Shown here in pieces: positions 46,972-55,984 of a stretch of 64,000 nucleotides of DNA (positions are counted from its first letter, which is position 1; each line of letters starts with the position of its first letter). This stretch comes from Aerococcus agrisoli (GTDB taxonomy: Bacteria > Bacillota > Bacilli > Lactobacillales > Aerococcaceae). Both the position numbers and the translations under genes were made by a program. The stretch spans positions 1 to 64,000 of the forward strand of contig NZ_RKMG01000003.1 in assembly GCF_003797145.1 (NCBI RefSeq). The letters run 5' to 3'. Below the pieces are notes generated by a model. It saw nothing but the letters and a program-made list of their open reading frames with translations. It was not told the origin of the DNA and searched no databases.

Positions 46972-47108
46972 AGCCGTAGGCGGAAGTGTATGTCCTTTAG
47001 TCGTGAACAAGGATGAAATCGAGACCTTGGCTCGATTTCAAGTCTGGAGACCTTGGCTCCAGACGGTCCCACGGCTTTTAAAGGACAATACACGACAAGC
47101 CGAAGGCT
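46972..47108 (-). repeat. Family B structured repeat, copy 2 (inverted)
   Basis: The 137-bp element on the minus strand. Hairpin arms are GTCTGGAG/CTCCAGAC and GAAATCGAG/CTCGATTTC, both with loop CCAAGGT. The closing stem is retained (GTGTATTGTCCTTT against AAAGGACATACAC). Confidence 0.85.
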
Positions 47109-47313
47109 CAACATAACTACGTCTCTGAAACAAACTCAAAAAGATTTTAAATTTACAGCCAAAGGCTGACAAAAACTTTTCACCAACAAAAAATACAAAA
47201 CTGAACCAATTTTATTTGTAAACGAAACCAAGAATAAATAAAATTTACACTAATTCGTAAATGAACACGTAAATTGCAAATATCAAGCCCATTAAATCAA
47301 TGTTTTAATTTTA

Positions 47314-47356
47314 AAAGCGAACATTCGTAAATAGAAATTTAAAATTATTCGGAAAA
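47314..47356. promoter_or_regulatory. Inverted PurBox pair of the purine operon
   Basis: AAGCGAACATTCG (47315-47327) and, inverted, AATTATTCGGAAAAA (47343-47356, reading TTTTTCCGAATAATT) fit the PurR operator (WWWCCGAACWWT). The cores are about 30 nt apart on opposite strands, as in B. subtilis pur control. Confidence 0.7.
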
Positions 47357-47360
47357 AGAC

Positions 47361-47389
47361 TTGATTTAACTTTCAGAGTGGTGTATTTT
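47361..47389 (+). promoter_or_regulatory. purF promoter
   Basis: TTGATT (47361-47366), 17-nt spacer, TATTTT (47384-47389), immediately after the PurBoxes. Confidence 0.6.
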
Positions 47390-47429
47390 TATTACCATGA
47401 TATACAAATATTAAGGAGTGAAGAAAAAA

Positions 47430-48938
47430 GTGGACGTTTTTACAGAAAATGCAGCTCAAGCAAGCAAATCAAATGTTGGTATCAATAGTGTAGTAGAATC
47501 AGGAGGTTTATTTGGTGTATGGGGTCACCCATTAGCAAACCAAGTAACATACTTCGGATTACATGCATTACAACATCGTGGACAAACATCAGCAGGTATT
47601 GTGACGAGCGAAGCAAATGTCTTCAAAGGTCATCTAGGTAATGGTTTAATCAACTATGTATTCGACCAACCAGAAACTTTGGCAAAATTAACTGGTAGCA
47701 ACGCAGTTGGTCAAGTTCGTTCAGCAACAAGTGACGATTTAGCAGATGACTCTAACATTCAACCACTTTTATTCCACTTTAACGATCGCTCAATTGCAAT
47801 CGCTCATACAGGGAACTTCACAGAAGGCGTAACATTACGTCAAAAACTTGAAGAACAAGGTGCAGTATTCTCATCTAACTCAGCAGCAGAAATCTTAATT
47901 CACTTAATCCGTCGTAACAAATCAGACAACTTCCAAGAAGCTTTAGAAGATGGTTTGAAAACATTAAAAGGTGGTTACAACTTCGTCTTACTAACTGACG
48001 ACGCATTATACGGTGCCGTTGACCGTCATGCTTTCAGACCATTAGTAATCGGACAATTCGAAAACGGTGCTTACACATTAGCAAGTGAAACATGTGCATT
48101 ACAATCAATCGGCGCTAAATTCGTTCAAGAATTATCAGCAGGTCAATACGTAATCATCAATGATGAAGGTTTTGAAATCGTTCAATACTTAGAAGATTGC
48201 CACGTAGCAATTGAACCAATGGAATTCATTTACTTCTCACGTCCAGATTCAGACATCGCTGGTGTAAACGTTCATAAAGCACGTAAAGATACTGGTCGTC
48301 GTTTAGCTGAAGAACATCCAGCACCAAACGCTGAAATGGTTATCGGTGTGCCAAACTCCTCATTATCTGCGGCATCTGGTTATGCAGAAGGCCACAACTT
48401 ACCATACGAAATCGGCTTGATCAAACACCAATACACTGGTCGTACTTTTATCGAACCAACTCAAGAATTACGTGAAGCTGGCGTTAGAGCAAAATTATCA
48501 GTTGTTGAAAGCATCATCAAAGGTAAATCAATCGTTCTTGTTGATGACTCAATCGTTCGTGGTACAACAATTCGCCACCTAATCACGATCTTACGTGAAG
48601 CCGGCGCGCGTGAAATCCATGTACGTATTGCAAGCCCAGCTATCCGCTTCCCTAACTACTACGGTATCAACACAATGCATACGTCAGAATTAGTAGCAGC
48701 AAACCACACAATCGCTGAATTACAAGAAATGTTCGATGCTGATTCATTAGGTTTCATTTCAGTTGATGGATTACTAGAAGCAACCAACTTACCATACGAC
48801 ACAGAAAACCGTGGTCTTTCATTAGACGCTTACACTGGCCGTTACTTAGATGATATCGGTGGCTTCAGAGCTGAATTTGATGCCACATTAACACCAATTC
48901 AACAAGCAATTTTAGAAGGGACTTTTGTAGATGAGTAA
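47430..48938 (+). CDS. purF: Amidophosphoribosyltransferase PurF with a degenerate glutaminase site
   Basis: A 502-residue PurF that should catalyse the first step of purine synthesis, PRPP to phosphoribosylamine. The PRPP domain is intact (VLVDDSIVRGTT near residue 372, with GVPNSSLSAASGYAE before it). The N-terminal glutaminase domain is not: the nucleophile Cys preceding G(V/L)FG is Gly25 (ESGGLFGVWGH), the oxyanion HNGN reads HTGN (T127), TSD(T/S)E reads NSAAE (A152), and GHVRYAT reads GQVRSAT. It probably uses ammonia or a separate amidotransferase. GTG 47430 is chosen because the earlier GTG 47418 overlaps AAGGAG. Heads purFMNHDEKC; overlaps purM. Confidence 0.93.
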   Translation: MDVFTENAAQASKSNVGINSVVESGGLFGVWGHPLANQVTYFGLHALQHRGQTSAGIVTSEANVFKGHLGNGLINYVFDQPETLAKLTGSNAVGQVRSATSDDLADDSNIQPLLFHFNDRSIAIAHTGNFTEGVTLRQKLEEQGAVFSSNSAAEILIHLIRRNKSDNFQEALEDGLKTLKGGYNFVLLTDDALYGAVDRHAFRPLVIGQFENGAYTLASETCALQSIGAKFVQELSAGQYVIINDEGFEIVQYLEDCHVAIEPMEFIYFSRPDSDIAGVNVHKARKDTGRRLAEEHPAPNAEMVIGVPNSSLSAASGYAEGHNLPYEIGLIKHQYTGRTFIEPTQELREAGVRAKLSVVESIIKGKSIVLVDDSIVRGTTIRHLITILREAGAREIHVRIASPAIRFPNYYGINTMHTSELVAANHTIAELQEMFDADSLGFISVDGLLEATNLPYDTENRGLSLDAYTGRYLDDIGGFRAEFDATLTPIQQAILEGTFVDE

Positions 48939-49971
48939 TGCATACCAGGCATCTGGTGTAGATATTGAAAAAGGATATGAAGCAGTAGAGCGCATGAAAA
49001 AACATGTGGCGCGTACGCAACGTCCTGAAGTTTTGAACCAATTAGGTAGCTTCGGTGCCTTGTTCAAACTAGATATGACCAAATATACAAATCCCGTTTT
49101 AGTATCTGGTACTGACGGGGTGGGTACGAAAATCCTTCTTGCCCAAGAAGCAAATAAATACGACACAATCGGTATTGACTGTGTCGCTATGTGTGCCAAT
49201 GACATCTTAGCCCAAGGTGCACAACCCTTATTCTTCTTAGACTACCTAGCTGTTGGTCAAAATGAACCAGCTACAATCGAACAAATCGTTGCTGGTGTAG
49301 CAGAAGGATGCGTTCAAGCTGGTGCAGCTTTAGTCGGTGGCGAAACGGCAGAAATGCCTGATCTATACCACAATGAAGAATTCGACTTAGCAGGTTTCTG
49401 TGTCGGCGTAGCTGACCAAGATAAATTGCTAGACGGTTCTCGCGTCAAAGCAGGCGATGTATTAATCGGATTACCATCATCTGGTATCCATTCAAACGGT
49501 TATTCATTAGTCCGTAAAGTCTTTTTCAAAGACAATTCAGTACCATTCAACACCGTGTTACGCGATGGTAAAACTTTGATTGATCACTTATTAACACCAA
49601 CAAAGATTTATGTTCAAGATGTGATGCCTTTTGTTGAAGAAGGTATCATCAATGGAATTGCACACATCACAGGTGGCGGTTTCTACGAAAACGTACCACG
49701 TATGTATGGCGAAAACCTAGCTGCTCAAATCGACCTAGACGCATGGCAAGTTCCTTGTATCTTTAACGAAATCAAAGAACTTGGCAAACTAGACGAAATG
49801 GACCTATACAATGTCTTCAATATGGGGATTGGTATGGTGCTTGCAGTTGATGCGAAAAATGCAGACGCAATTTTAGCAGGTATTGACGGTGCAGTAGTCA
49901 TCGGTCAAATGACTGAGCGCCAAGCAGCCGACGATCAAAACATCCAACTGATTAGAAAGTCAGGTGTGTAA
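48931..49971 (+). CDS. purM: Phosphoribosylformylglycinamidine cyclo-ligase
   Basis: A 346-residue AIR synthetase (step 5, FGAM to AIR with ATP). Family motifs: VSGTDGVGTKILLAQ, DYLAVGQNEP, GGETAEMPDLY and SSGIHSNGYSLVRK. Overlaps purF by 8 nt and purN by one base (TAATG), showing tight coupling. Its substrate needs PurSQL, which are not in this window. Confidence 0.96.
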   Translation: MSNAYQASGVDIEKGYEAVERMKKHVARTQRPEVLNQLGSFGALFKLDMTKYTNPVLVSGTDGVGTKILLAQEANKYDTIGIDCVAMCANDILAQGAQPLFFLDYLAVGQNEPATIEQIVAGVAEGCVQAGAALVGGETAEMPDLYHNEEFDLAGFCVGVADQDKLLDGSRVKAGDVLIGLPSSGIHSNGYSLVRKVFFKDNSVPFNTVLRDGKTLIDHLLTPTKIYVQDVMPFVEEGIINGIAHITGGGFYENVPRMYGENLAAQIDLDAWQVPCIFNEIKELGKLDEMDLYNVFNMGIGMVLAVDAKNADAILAGIDGAVVIGQMTERQAADDQNIQLIRKSGV

Positions 49972-50540
49972 TGAAATTAGGATTGATGGCATCAGGCAAT
50001 GGTACCAACGTACAAGCCATCATCGATGCCGTTAGCAAACAAGAAATTTCAGGACAAATCTCCTGTATCGTAACCGACAATCCCAAAGCATATGTTATCG
50101 AGCGTGCGAAAAAAGCAGGTATCCCTTACTTGCTTGCTCAACCCAAAGCTTACGACAATCGCCAAGCATGGGAAGAAGCCATCGTAACCTATCTACGCCA
50201 ACAAGGTGTTGATTTGGTTGTACTCGCCGGTTTCATGAGAATTGTCGGCCAACCACTACTGGACGCCTTTCCCAACAGTATTATCAACATCCATCCTGCC
50301 TTGTTGCCGGCCTTTCCGGGTCGCGACGGGATTGGGGATGCCTACAAAGCAAAGGTTAGCCAAACAGGCGTGACTGTGCATTATGTTGATGAAGGCATCG
50401 ATACCGGTGAAATTATCGCCCAAGAATCGCTGACAATTGAAGCGGACTGGACACTGGATGACTTAGCAGCACATATTCATGACATTGAACATGATTTATA
50501 CCCCAAAGTGATTGAACAATTAATACAAAACCAAAAGTAA
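49971..50540 (+). CDS. purN: Phosphoribosylglycinamide formyltransferase
   Basis: A 189-residue GAR transformylase that uses 10-formyl-THF (step 3). The catalytic stretch is INIHPALLPAFPGRD (Asn, His) and the downstream Asp lies in VDEGIDTGEIIAQE. N-terminal MASGNGTNVQAIID binds the substrate phosphate. Depends on fhs- and folC-derived folate. Its start codon overlaps the purM stop. Confidence 0.95.
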   Translation: MKLGLMASGNGTNVQAIIDAVSKQEISGQISCIVTDNPKAYVIERAKKAGIPYLLAQPKAYDNRQAWEEAIVTYLRQQGVDLVVLAGFMRIVGQPLLDAFPNSIINIHPALLPAFPGRDGIGDAYKAKVSQTGVTVHYVDEGIDTGEIIAQESLTIEADWTLDDLAAHIHDIEHDLYPKVIEQLIQNQK

Positions 50541-50559
50541 AGAAAGGACCATCGTAAAC

Positions 50560-52146
50560 ATGACTTACGCATTACTATCAGTATCTGACAAAACAAATAT
50601 TCTAACTGTTGCCAGCAAATTAGTTGAAAAGGGTGTACAACTACTATCAACAGGTGGCACATACAAAGCAATTCAAGAAGCGGGTATCCCAGTTCAAACA
50701 GTTGATTCATACACAGGCTTCCCAGAAATGTTAGACGGCCGTGTAAAAACGTTACATCCAAAAATTCACGGTGGTTTACTTGGCTTACGTGATTCTGAAG
50801 AACACCAAGCAACAATGAAAGAGCATGACATTGCAGCAATCGATTACGTAATCGTGAACTTATACCCATTTAAAGAAACCATTTCTCAAAATGATGTAAC
50901 CTTACAAGATGCGATTGAAAATATCGATATCGGTGGTCCATCAATGTTACGTTCAGCAGCGAAAAACTACCAATCAGTAACAGTTGTCACTGACCCTGCT
51001 GACTACGATACATTGATTAACCAATTAGACCAAGACGGCCAAACGACATTTGCTTTCCGTCAATATCTAGCTGGTAAAGTTTTCCAATTAACTAGCCACT
51101 ACGACACATTAATCGCTGATTACTTGAAAAACTTCAACGCAGGCGAACAAGATTTCCCAGTCAATGAATGGGATCACAAAACGATGACCTTTATCGACAA
51201 GGAAAGCTTACGTTATGGTGAAAATGGCCATCAAAAAGCTGCTTTCTACAAAACATTAAATCCAGCAGCAAATTCAATTGCTGCAGCAAAACAATTACAT
51301 GGTAAACAACTTTCTTACAACAACCTAAAAGACGCCGATGCAGCCTTGAAGATTGCCCAAGAATTTGATGAACCAGTTGCTGTTGCTGTGAAACACATGA
51401 ACCCATGTGGTGTTGCAGTCGGATCAACAATCGAAGAAGCCTTTGACAGATGTTTCCAAGCGGACAACGTATCTATCTACGGTGGTATTGTCGTTGTGAA
51501 CCGTCCTGTTACTTTAGCTTTAGCAAATGAATTAGCAAAAATCTTCTTAGAAATCATTATTGCACCAGCTTTCGAAGATGATGCCTTAGCACGTTTAGAA
51601 AAGAAAAAGAACCTACGTTTACTAACTGTTTCATTTGATGAAAAAGTAGCACCTTACCAAGAATTTATTTCGATTACTGGTGGTTTACTTGTTCAAGATG
51701 CTGACCTTTCTGACGAATTACCTCGCCAAGAAATTACAGCTTTACCAGAACAATGGACAGTAGCAACAAAACGTCAACCAGATCAAGCACAATTAGACGC
51801 TATGAACTTTGGTATGAAAGTTGTGAAACACGTGAAATCAAATGCCATCATCATCAACAACGAATACATGACATTAGGTATTGGTGCTGGTCAAATGAAC
51901 CGTGTTGGATCTGCACGCATCGCGATTAAACAAGCTGAAGAAAAAGATGCAGCCCTAAAAGGTGCATACGTAATGTCTTCAGATGCCTTCTTACCAATGG
52001 ATGATACAGCTACTTTAGCGCATGAACATGGCATTCAAGCAATTGTGCAACCTGGTGGCTCAATCCACGATGAAGACTCAGTAGTCGTATGTGACGCTAA
52101 CGATATGACTATGGTAATGACAGGTAACCGTCACTTCAGACACTAA
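50560..52146 (+). CDS. purH: Bifunctional AICAR transformylase/IMP cyclohydrolase
   Basis: A 528-residue enzyme for the last two steps to IMP. The N-terminal IMP cyclohydrolase domain (1-200) has LLSTGGTYKAI and VKTLHPKIHGGLL; the C-terminal transformylase has KHMNPCGVAVG with the catalytic Lys-His pair and SSDAFLPMDD. The motif usually reading RYGENPHQ is RYGENGHQ here. AGAAAGGACC precedes ATG, 19 nt after purN. Confidence 0.96.
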   Translation: MTYALLSVSDKTNILTVASKLVEKGVQLLSTGGTYKAIQEAGIPVQTVDSYTGFPEMLDGRVKTLHPKIHGGLLGLRDSEEHQATMKEHDIAAIDYVIVNLYPFKETISQNDVTLQDAIENIDIGGPSMLRSAAKNYQSVTVVTDPADYDTLINQLDQDGQTTFAFRQYLAGKVFQLTSHYDTLIADYLKNFNAGEQDFPVNEWDHKTMTFIDKESLRYGENGHQKAAFYKTLNPAANSIAAAKQLHGKQLSYNNLKDADAALKIAQEFDEPVAVAVKHMNPCGVAVGSTIEEAFDRCFQADNVSIYGGIVVVNRPVTLALANELAKIFLEIIIAPAFEDDALARLEKKKNLRLLTVSFDEKVAPYQEFISITGGLLVQDADLSDELPRQEITALPEQWTVATKRQPDQAQLDAMNFGMKVVKHVKSNAIIINNEYMTLGIGAGQMNRVGSARIAIKQAEEKDAALKGAYVMSSDAFLPMDDTATLAHEHGIQAIVQPGGSIHDEDSVVVCDANDMTMVMTGNRHFRH

Positions 52147-52168
52147 TCTAAGGAAAGGATCACAGACA

Positions 52169-53452
52169 ATGAAACAGATTTTAATCATTGGGTCAGGTGG
52201 TCGTGAACATGCCCTAGCACGTGCCTTTGCACAAAGTCCGGCCGTAAGCCAGGTCTACGTAGCACCTGGTAACCCTGGTATGTTAGCGGATAATCAAACA
52301 TTAACCCTACATGCGCCAATTGAAACGGTCGATATTACCGTAGATGACATTCAAACCTTAGTATCCTTTGCCTTAGATAAGGCGATTGATATTAGCTTTG
52401 TTGGTCCAGAAGTACCCCTTGAAATGGGTATTGTCGACCAATTCAAACGACACAACTTGGCCATTGTTGGTCCAAGCAAAGTAGCGGCACAATTAGAAAA
52501 TTCAAAACAATTTGCCAAAGATGTGATGGCGCAAGCTGGTGTTCAAACCGCTGCCCATCAATTCTTTGACAGTCATGATTTCGTTCAAGCCCTAGACTAT
52601 GCTAAACAATTGCAATTACCATTTGTCATTAAGGCTGATGGCCTGATGTCAGGTAAGGGTGTGGTCATTCCAAAGACGATGACAGAAGCTGAAGATGTCC
52701 TAGAAGATTTCATGGTGAAAAAAGGCTTACCTCTTCTAATAGAAGAATTCCTTGTTGGTAATGAATTCTCACATTTCTCATTAATTAATGAAGACCAAGT
52801 CATCACACTAGGCACGGCTTGTGATTACAAGCCTGTCGGTGATGGTGATCAGGGTGCCAACACTGGTGGTATGGGGTCATTTGCACCGGTTCAATGGATG
52901 ACACCATCGATCAATCAACAAATAATTGATGAAATCGTCCAACCTGTCGCTGATCAAATGGTCAAAAATGGCACGCCATTTACTGGTGTACTATATACCG
53001 GCCTTATCTGGACTGCCAAAGGACCTAAAGTCATCGAATTTAATACCCGTTTAGGTGATCCCGAAACACAAGTCGTTTTACCACTGCTTGAAACGGATTT
53101 CTTAGATATTGTGGAAGCCTACTTAAACAAAACACCAATTGATATTCAAAACAAAACTGGTGTCCAATTAGGTGTTGTCCTAGCGGCAGCGGGCTATCCC
53201 AAAGATTACATTAAAGGGATGAAGCTAGACTTAAACAGCATTGATGCCAATCGCGTGTTATATGCTGGCGTTACCCAAGATGCGCAAAACCAATTGCTAG
53301 CTAATGGTGGCCGTATCTTGATGGTGACAGGTCACGGCGAGGATATCGAAAGTGCTAGAACTGATGTCTACGGACAGATGCATGCCTTAGATATTGCGGA
53401 TACTTTTTACCGTAATGATATCGGCTATTTAAGAGAAAGGAGCGATGTATGA
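52169..53452 (+). CDS. purD: Phosphoribosylamine--glycine ligase
   Basis: A 427-residue ATP-grasp GAR synthetase (step 2). N-terminal GSGGREHALARAF, PSKVAAQLENSKQFAKD, ATP-grasp LPFVIKADGLMSGKGVVI, and the metal site VIEFNTRLGDPETQ are all present. It consumes the unstable phosphoribosylamine made by PurF. Overlaps purE by 4 nt (ATGA). Confidence 0.96.
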   Translation: MKQILIIGSGGREHALARAFAQSPAVSQVYVAPGNPGMLADNQTLTLHAPIETVDITVDDIQTLVSFALDKAIDISFVGPEVPLEMGIVDQFKRHNLAIVGPSKVAAQLENSKQFAKDVMAQAGVQTAAHQFFDSHDFVQALDYAKQLQLPFVIKADGLMSGKGVVIPKTMTEAEDVLEDFMVKKGLPLLIEEFLVGNEFSHFSLINEDQVITLGTACDYKPVGDGDQGANTGGMGSFAPVQWMTPSINQQIIDEIVQPVADQMVKNGTPFTGVLYTGLIWTAKGPKVIEFNTRLGDPETQVVLPLLETDFLDIVEAYLNKTPIDIQNKTGVQLGVVLAAAGYPKDYIKGMKLDLNSIDANRVLYAGVTQDAQNQLLANGGRILMVTGHGEDIESARTDVYGQMHALDIADTFYRNDIGYLRERSDV

Positions 53453-53940
53453 TGACAGATGTTGCGGTAGTGATGGGATCGATTTCGGATTGGTCACAAA
53501 TGCAAGCAGCCTGTAATCTATTGGAACAACTAGGGATTTCTTATGATAAACATGTCGTGTCAGCGCACCGGATGCCAACAGAAATGTTGACTTTCGCGCA
53601 AAATGCGGCGGGTGATGGTTACCAAATCATTATTGCCGGTGCAGGTGGGGCAGCCCACTTGCCAGGTATGATTGCGGCGGCAACCACCTTACCCGTGATT
53701 GGCGTGCCCATGAAATCTTCAGCTTTGTCTGGTATGGATTCGCTCCTATCGATTGTCCAAATGCCCGCTGGTGTGCCAGTTGCGACAATGGCTATCGGTG
53801 AAGCAGGTGCGAAAAATGCAGCCCTCATGGCAGGACGTATCTTAGCCTTACATGATGCAGACATTCGCCAAAACTTAAAAACTTTTACAGATCAACAACA
53901 TTCGGCAGCAGTAGAGAGCGATGTGACACTCAATGGTTAA
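53449..53940 (+). CDS. purE: N5-carboxyaminoimidazole ribonucleotide mutase
   Basis: A 163-residue class I PurE (N5-CAIR to CAIR). GSISDWSQMQAA is the family N-terminal motif, VVSAHRMP contains the key His, and GAGGAAHLPGM completes the active site. Class I is consistent with the paired purK. Two adjacent Met codons; either may initiate. Overlaps purK by 8 nt. Confidence 0.96.
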   Translation: MMTDVAVVMGSISDWSQMQAACNLLEQLGISYDKHVVSAHRMPTEMLTFAQNAAGDGYQIIIAGAGGAAHLPGMIAAATTLPVIGVPMKSSALSGMDSLLSIVQMPAGVPVATMAIGEAGAKNAALMAGRILALHDADIRQNLKTFTDQQHSAAVESDVTLNG

Positions 53941-55075
53941 CACTTTATATCCCGGTGCCAAAATTGGGATCATCGGTGCCGGACAACTCGGTAAGATGCT
54001 GGCCCAATCAGCACAAAAAATGGGTTATCAAGTTTACTTTTATGATCCAAACCCAACTTCATGTGGTTTCGATGTTGCCCAAGGTCATACAGTTGGCAAC
54101 TTCGATGACCGCGAAAAATTACTTGATTTCGTTCAAACAGTGGACGTAGTTACGTATGAATTTGAAAATATCGATGGCGACCTACTTCAAGAAATTGAGG
54201 CCCAAGCGTACTTACCGCAGGGGACGACATTATTATTGAATGGTCAAGAACGCATCAAAGAAAAAACTTGGCTAAATGAACAAGGTATACCAACCACTCA
54301 ATACAAGGAAATCACTGTCATCGATGATATCGATGTAGACATGGGTTATCCTTTTATCCTTAAAACGACGCGTTTTGGTTACGATGGTAAGGGGCAAATT
54401 AAGGTCGATTCAGATCACGATTTGGCCATGAAATCGGAAGCTATCCAAAACCTACTGGCTGAGCAACCCTTGATTCAAGAAGCCTATTGCGATTTTGCCT
54501 ACGAAGCGTCCATTATGGTGGCACGTGACTTACAAGGCAACATCAAATATTTCCCCATTTCAATCAATCAACATGAACACGGTGTCCTATTTTCATCTCT
54601 AGTTGGTCAAACATTTGACCCAGAGATGACCGCAACGATTGAAGCTATCGCGGGTAAAATAGCGGCTGCTGGCGAATTAGTCGGCGTCTGTGGGATTGAA
54701 TTTTTCGTCAGTCGAGCTGGCGATATCTTGGTCAACGAAATTGCACCACGTCCGCACAATTCAGGGCATTACACCATTGAAGCCTGCAACGTATCGCAAT
54801 TTGATCAGCATATTTTAGCCATTACCGGACATCCTTTAATCGATGTTCGCTTGATGGAACCAGCACTTATGATTAACATTTTAGGCCAACATTTACCGCG
54901 TTTATCTGAGGGTATGGCAGAATTTCCAAATGCCATTTTCCACATCTACAACAAGGGTGAGGCCAAGACGCAACGGAAGATGGGGCATTTCACCATTACT
55001 AATCCTAATTTTACAGATTTAGCTGATTTATTAGCTATCTCACAAACACTTAAAACTTGGAAACGTATGTATTAA
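53933..55075 (+). CDS. purK: N5-carboxyaminoimidazole ribonucleotide synthase
   Basis: A 380-residue ATP-grasp enzyme (AIR, bicarbonate and ATP to N5-CAIR). GIIGAGQLGKMLAQSA at the start, ATP-grasp segment TRFGYDGKGQIKV, and metal-binding NEIAPRPHNSGHYT are typical. Follows purE with overlap and is followed 19 nt later by purC. Confidence 0.95.
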   Translation: MVNTLYPGAKIGIIGAGQLGKMLAQSAQKMGYQVYFYDPNPTSCGFDVAQGHTVGNFDDREKLLDFVQTVDVVTYEFENIDGDLLQEIEAQAYLPQGTTLLLNGQERIKEKTWLNEQGIPTTQYKEITVIDDIDVDMGYPFILKTTRFGYDGKGQIKVDSDHDLAMKSEAIQNLLAEQPLIQEAYCDFAYEASIMVARDLQGNIKYFPISINQHEHGVLFSSLVGQTFDPEMTATIEAIAGKIAAAGELVGVCGIEFFVSRAGDILVNEIAPRPHNSGHYTIEACNVSQFDQHILAITGHPLIDVRLMEPALMINILGQHLPRLSEGMAEFPNAIFHIYNKGEAKTQRKMGHFTITNPNFTDLADLLAISQTLKTWKRMY

Positions 55076-55093
55076 AAAATGGAGGTATTTTCA

Positions 55094-55786
55094 ATGAGCG
55101 AAGTAATCTACAGCGGTAAAACAAAAGACATTTATCAAGGTGCAGAAGAAAACCAATTAGTGTTGAAATTTAAAGATGATGTAACAGGTGTTGACGGTGT
55201 CTTCGATCCAGGTGCTAACCAAGTTGGTTTATCAATCGAAGGTGTAGGTCAAGTTGGCTTACGTTTAACAAAATACTTCTACAGCAAATTAAACGAAGCT
55301 GGTTACCCAACTCATTTCGTTGATGCTGATATCGAAAACAACACAATGACTGTTCGCAAAGCCCAAGTATTTGGTAAAGGTCTAGAAGTAATCACTCGTT
55401 TTAAAGCAACAGGTTCATTCGTTCGTCGTTACGGTGACTACGTTACAGAAGGTACACCATTAAACGCTTATGTTGAAGTAACATTAAAAGATGACGACCG
55501 TGAAGATCCATACATCACAAAAGATGCCTTAGCACTTTTAGACATCATGAACGGTGACCAATACGAAGAATTAGTTGCAACAACTAAAGAAATCGCATCA
55601 TTCGTACGTGACGACATCGCTGCTCACGGCTTAGAAGTATTCGATATCAAATTAGAATTCGGTTTCGATGCCGTTACTGGTAAAGTAATCTTAATCGACG
55701 AAATCTCTGGTGGTAACATGCGTGTATTCGACAACGGTGAATACGTATTACCATTAAACTTAATCAACTACTTCCCAGAAGCATAA
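55094..55786 (+). CDS. purC: SAICAR synthase
   Basis: A 230-residue enzyme joining CAIR and aspartate with ATP. YSGKTKDIYQG is the ATP-binding start, ARFKATGSFVRRYG-like FKATGSFVRRYG is the family motif, and ILIDEISGGNMRVF binds metal. Start ATG 55094 behind GGAGG (55081); an earlier in-frame ATG at 55079 overlaps that site. Last gene of the purine operon; purB is not adjacent. Strongly biased codon use. Confidence 0.95.
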   Translation: MSEVIYSGKTKDIYQGAEENQLVLKFKDDVTGVDGVFDPGANQVGLSIEGVGQVGLRLTKYFYSKLNEAGYPTHFVDADIENNTMTVRKAQVFGKGLEVITRFKATGSFVRRYGDYVTEGTPLNAYVEVTLKDDDREDPYITKDALALLDIMNGDQYEELVATTKEIASFVRDDIAAHGLEVFDIKLEFGFDAVTGKVILIDEISGGNMRVFDNGEYVLPLNLINYFPEA

Positions 55787-55825
55787 ATTGTATTTACAAC
55801 CCATTAAAAATAAATGAGAAATTTC

Positions 55826-55854
55826 TTGACTTTAATAAGAGACATTGTTAAAGT
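55826..55854 (+). promoter_or_regulatory. Promoter of the aro operon leader
   Basis: TTGACT (55826-55831), 17-nt spacer, TAAAGT (55849-55854), about 35 nt before the leader peptide start. Confidence 0.55.
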
Positions 55855-55888
55855 TGAACTATCAAATAGCGAGAGGAGGACTAAGATC

Positions 55889-55984
55889 ATGCAAGCAATG
55901 ACTACAACAAAATTCTATTTCTTTTTTAATTTTTACTTTTACTTTTTCGGTTCAAGTAAAGGTGATTTTGTTGTAGCTTCATAA
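55889..55984 (+). CDS. Phe/Tyr-rich leader peptide of the aro operon
   Basis: A 31-codon ORF with GAGAGGAGGA 9 nt before ATG. Residues 9-20 hold 11 Phe/Tyr in 12 (FYFFFNFYFYFF), interrupted only by one Asn; nine Phe and three Tyr in total. It ends with TAA just past RNA strand 2 of the attenuator. It lies 181 nt upstream of DAHP synthase. This is the pattern of amino-acid-sensing leader peptides such as PheL, although I know of few such cases for aro genes in Firmicutes. Confidence 0.9.
   Translation: MQAMTTTKFYFFFNFYFYFFGSSKGDFVVAS

Larger units (their letters stand above)
46632..47300. other. Gene-free repeat region before the purine operon
   Basis: No credible gene between the hydrolase terminator and purF. 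The region holds a family C array, family B copy 2 on the minus strand, and AT-rich sequence with a second AGCC(A/T)AAGGCT palindrome near 47158; PurR sites follow. Confidence 0.7.

Noticed and set aside
47418-47430. GTG at 47418 as the purF start
   Set aside because: It is part of the AAGGAGTG ribosome site; GTG 47430 is correctly spaced. The choice does not affect the missing catalytic Cys.
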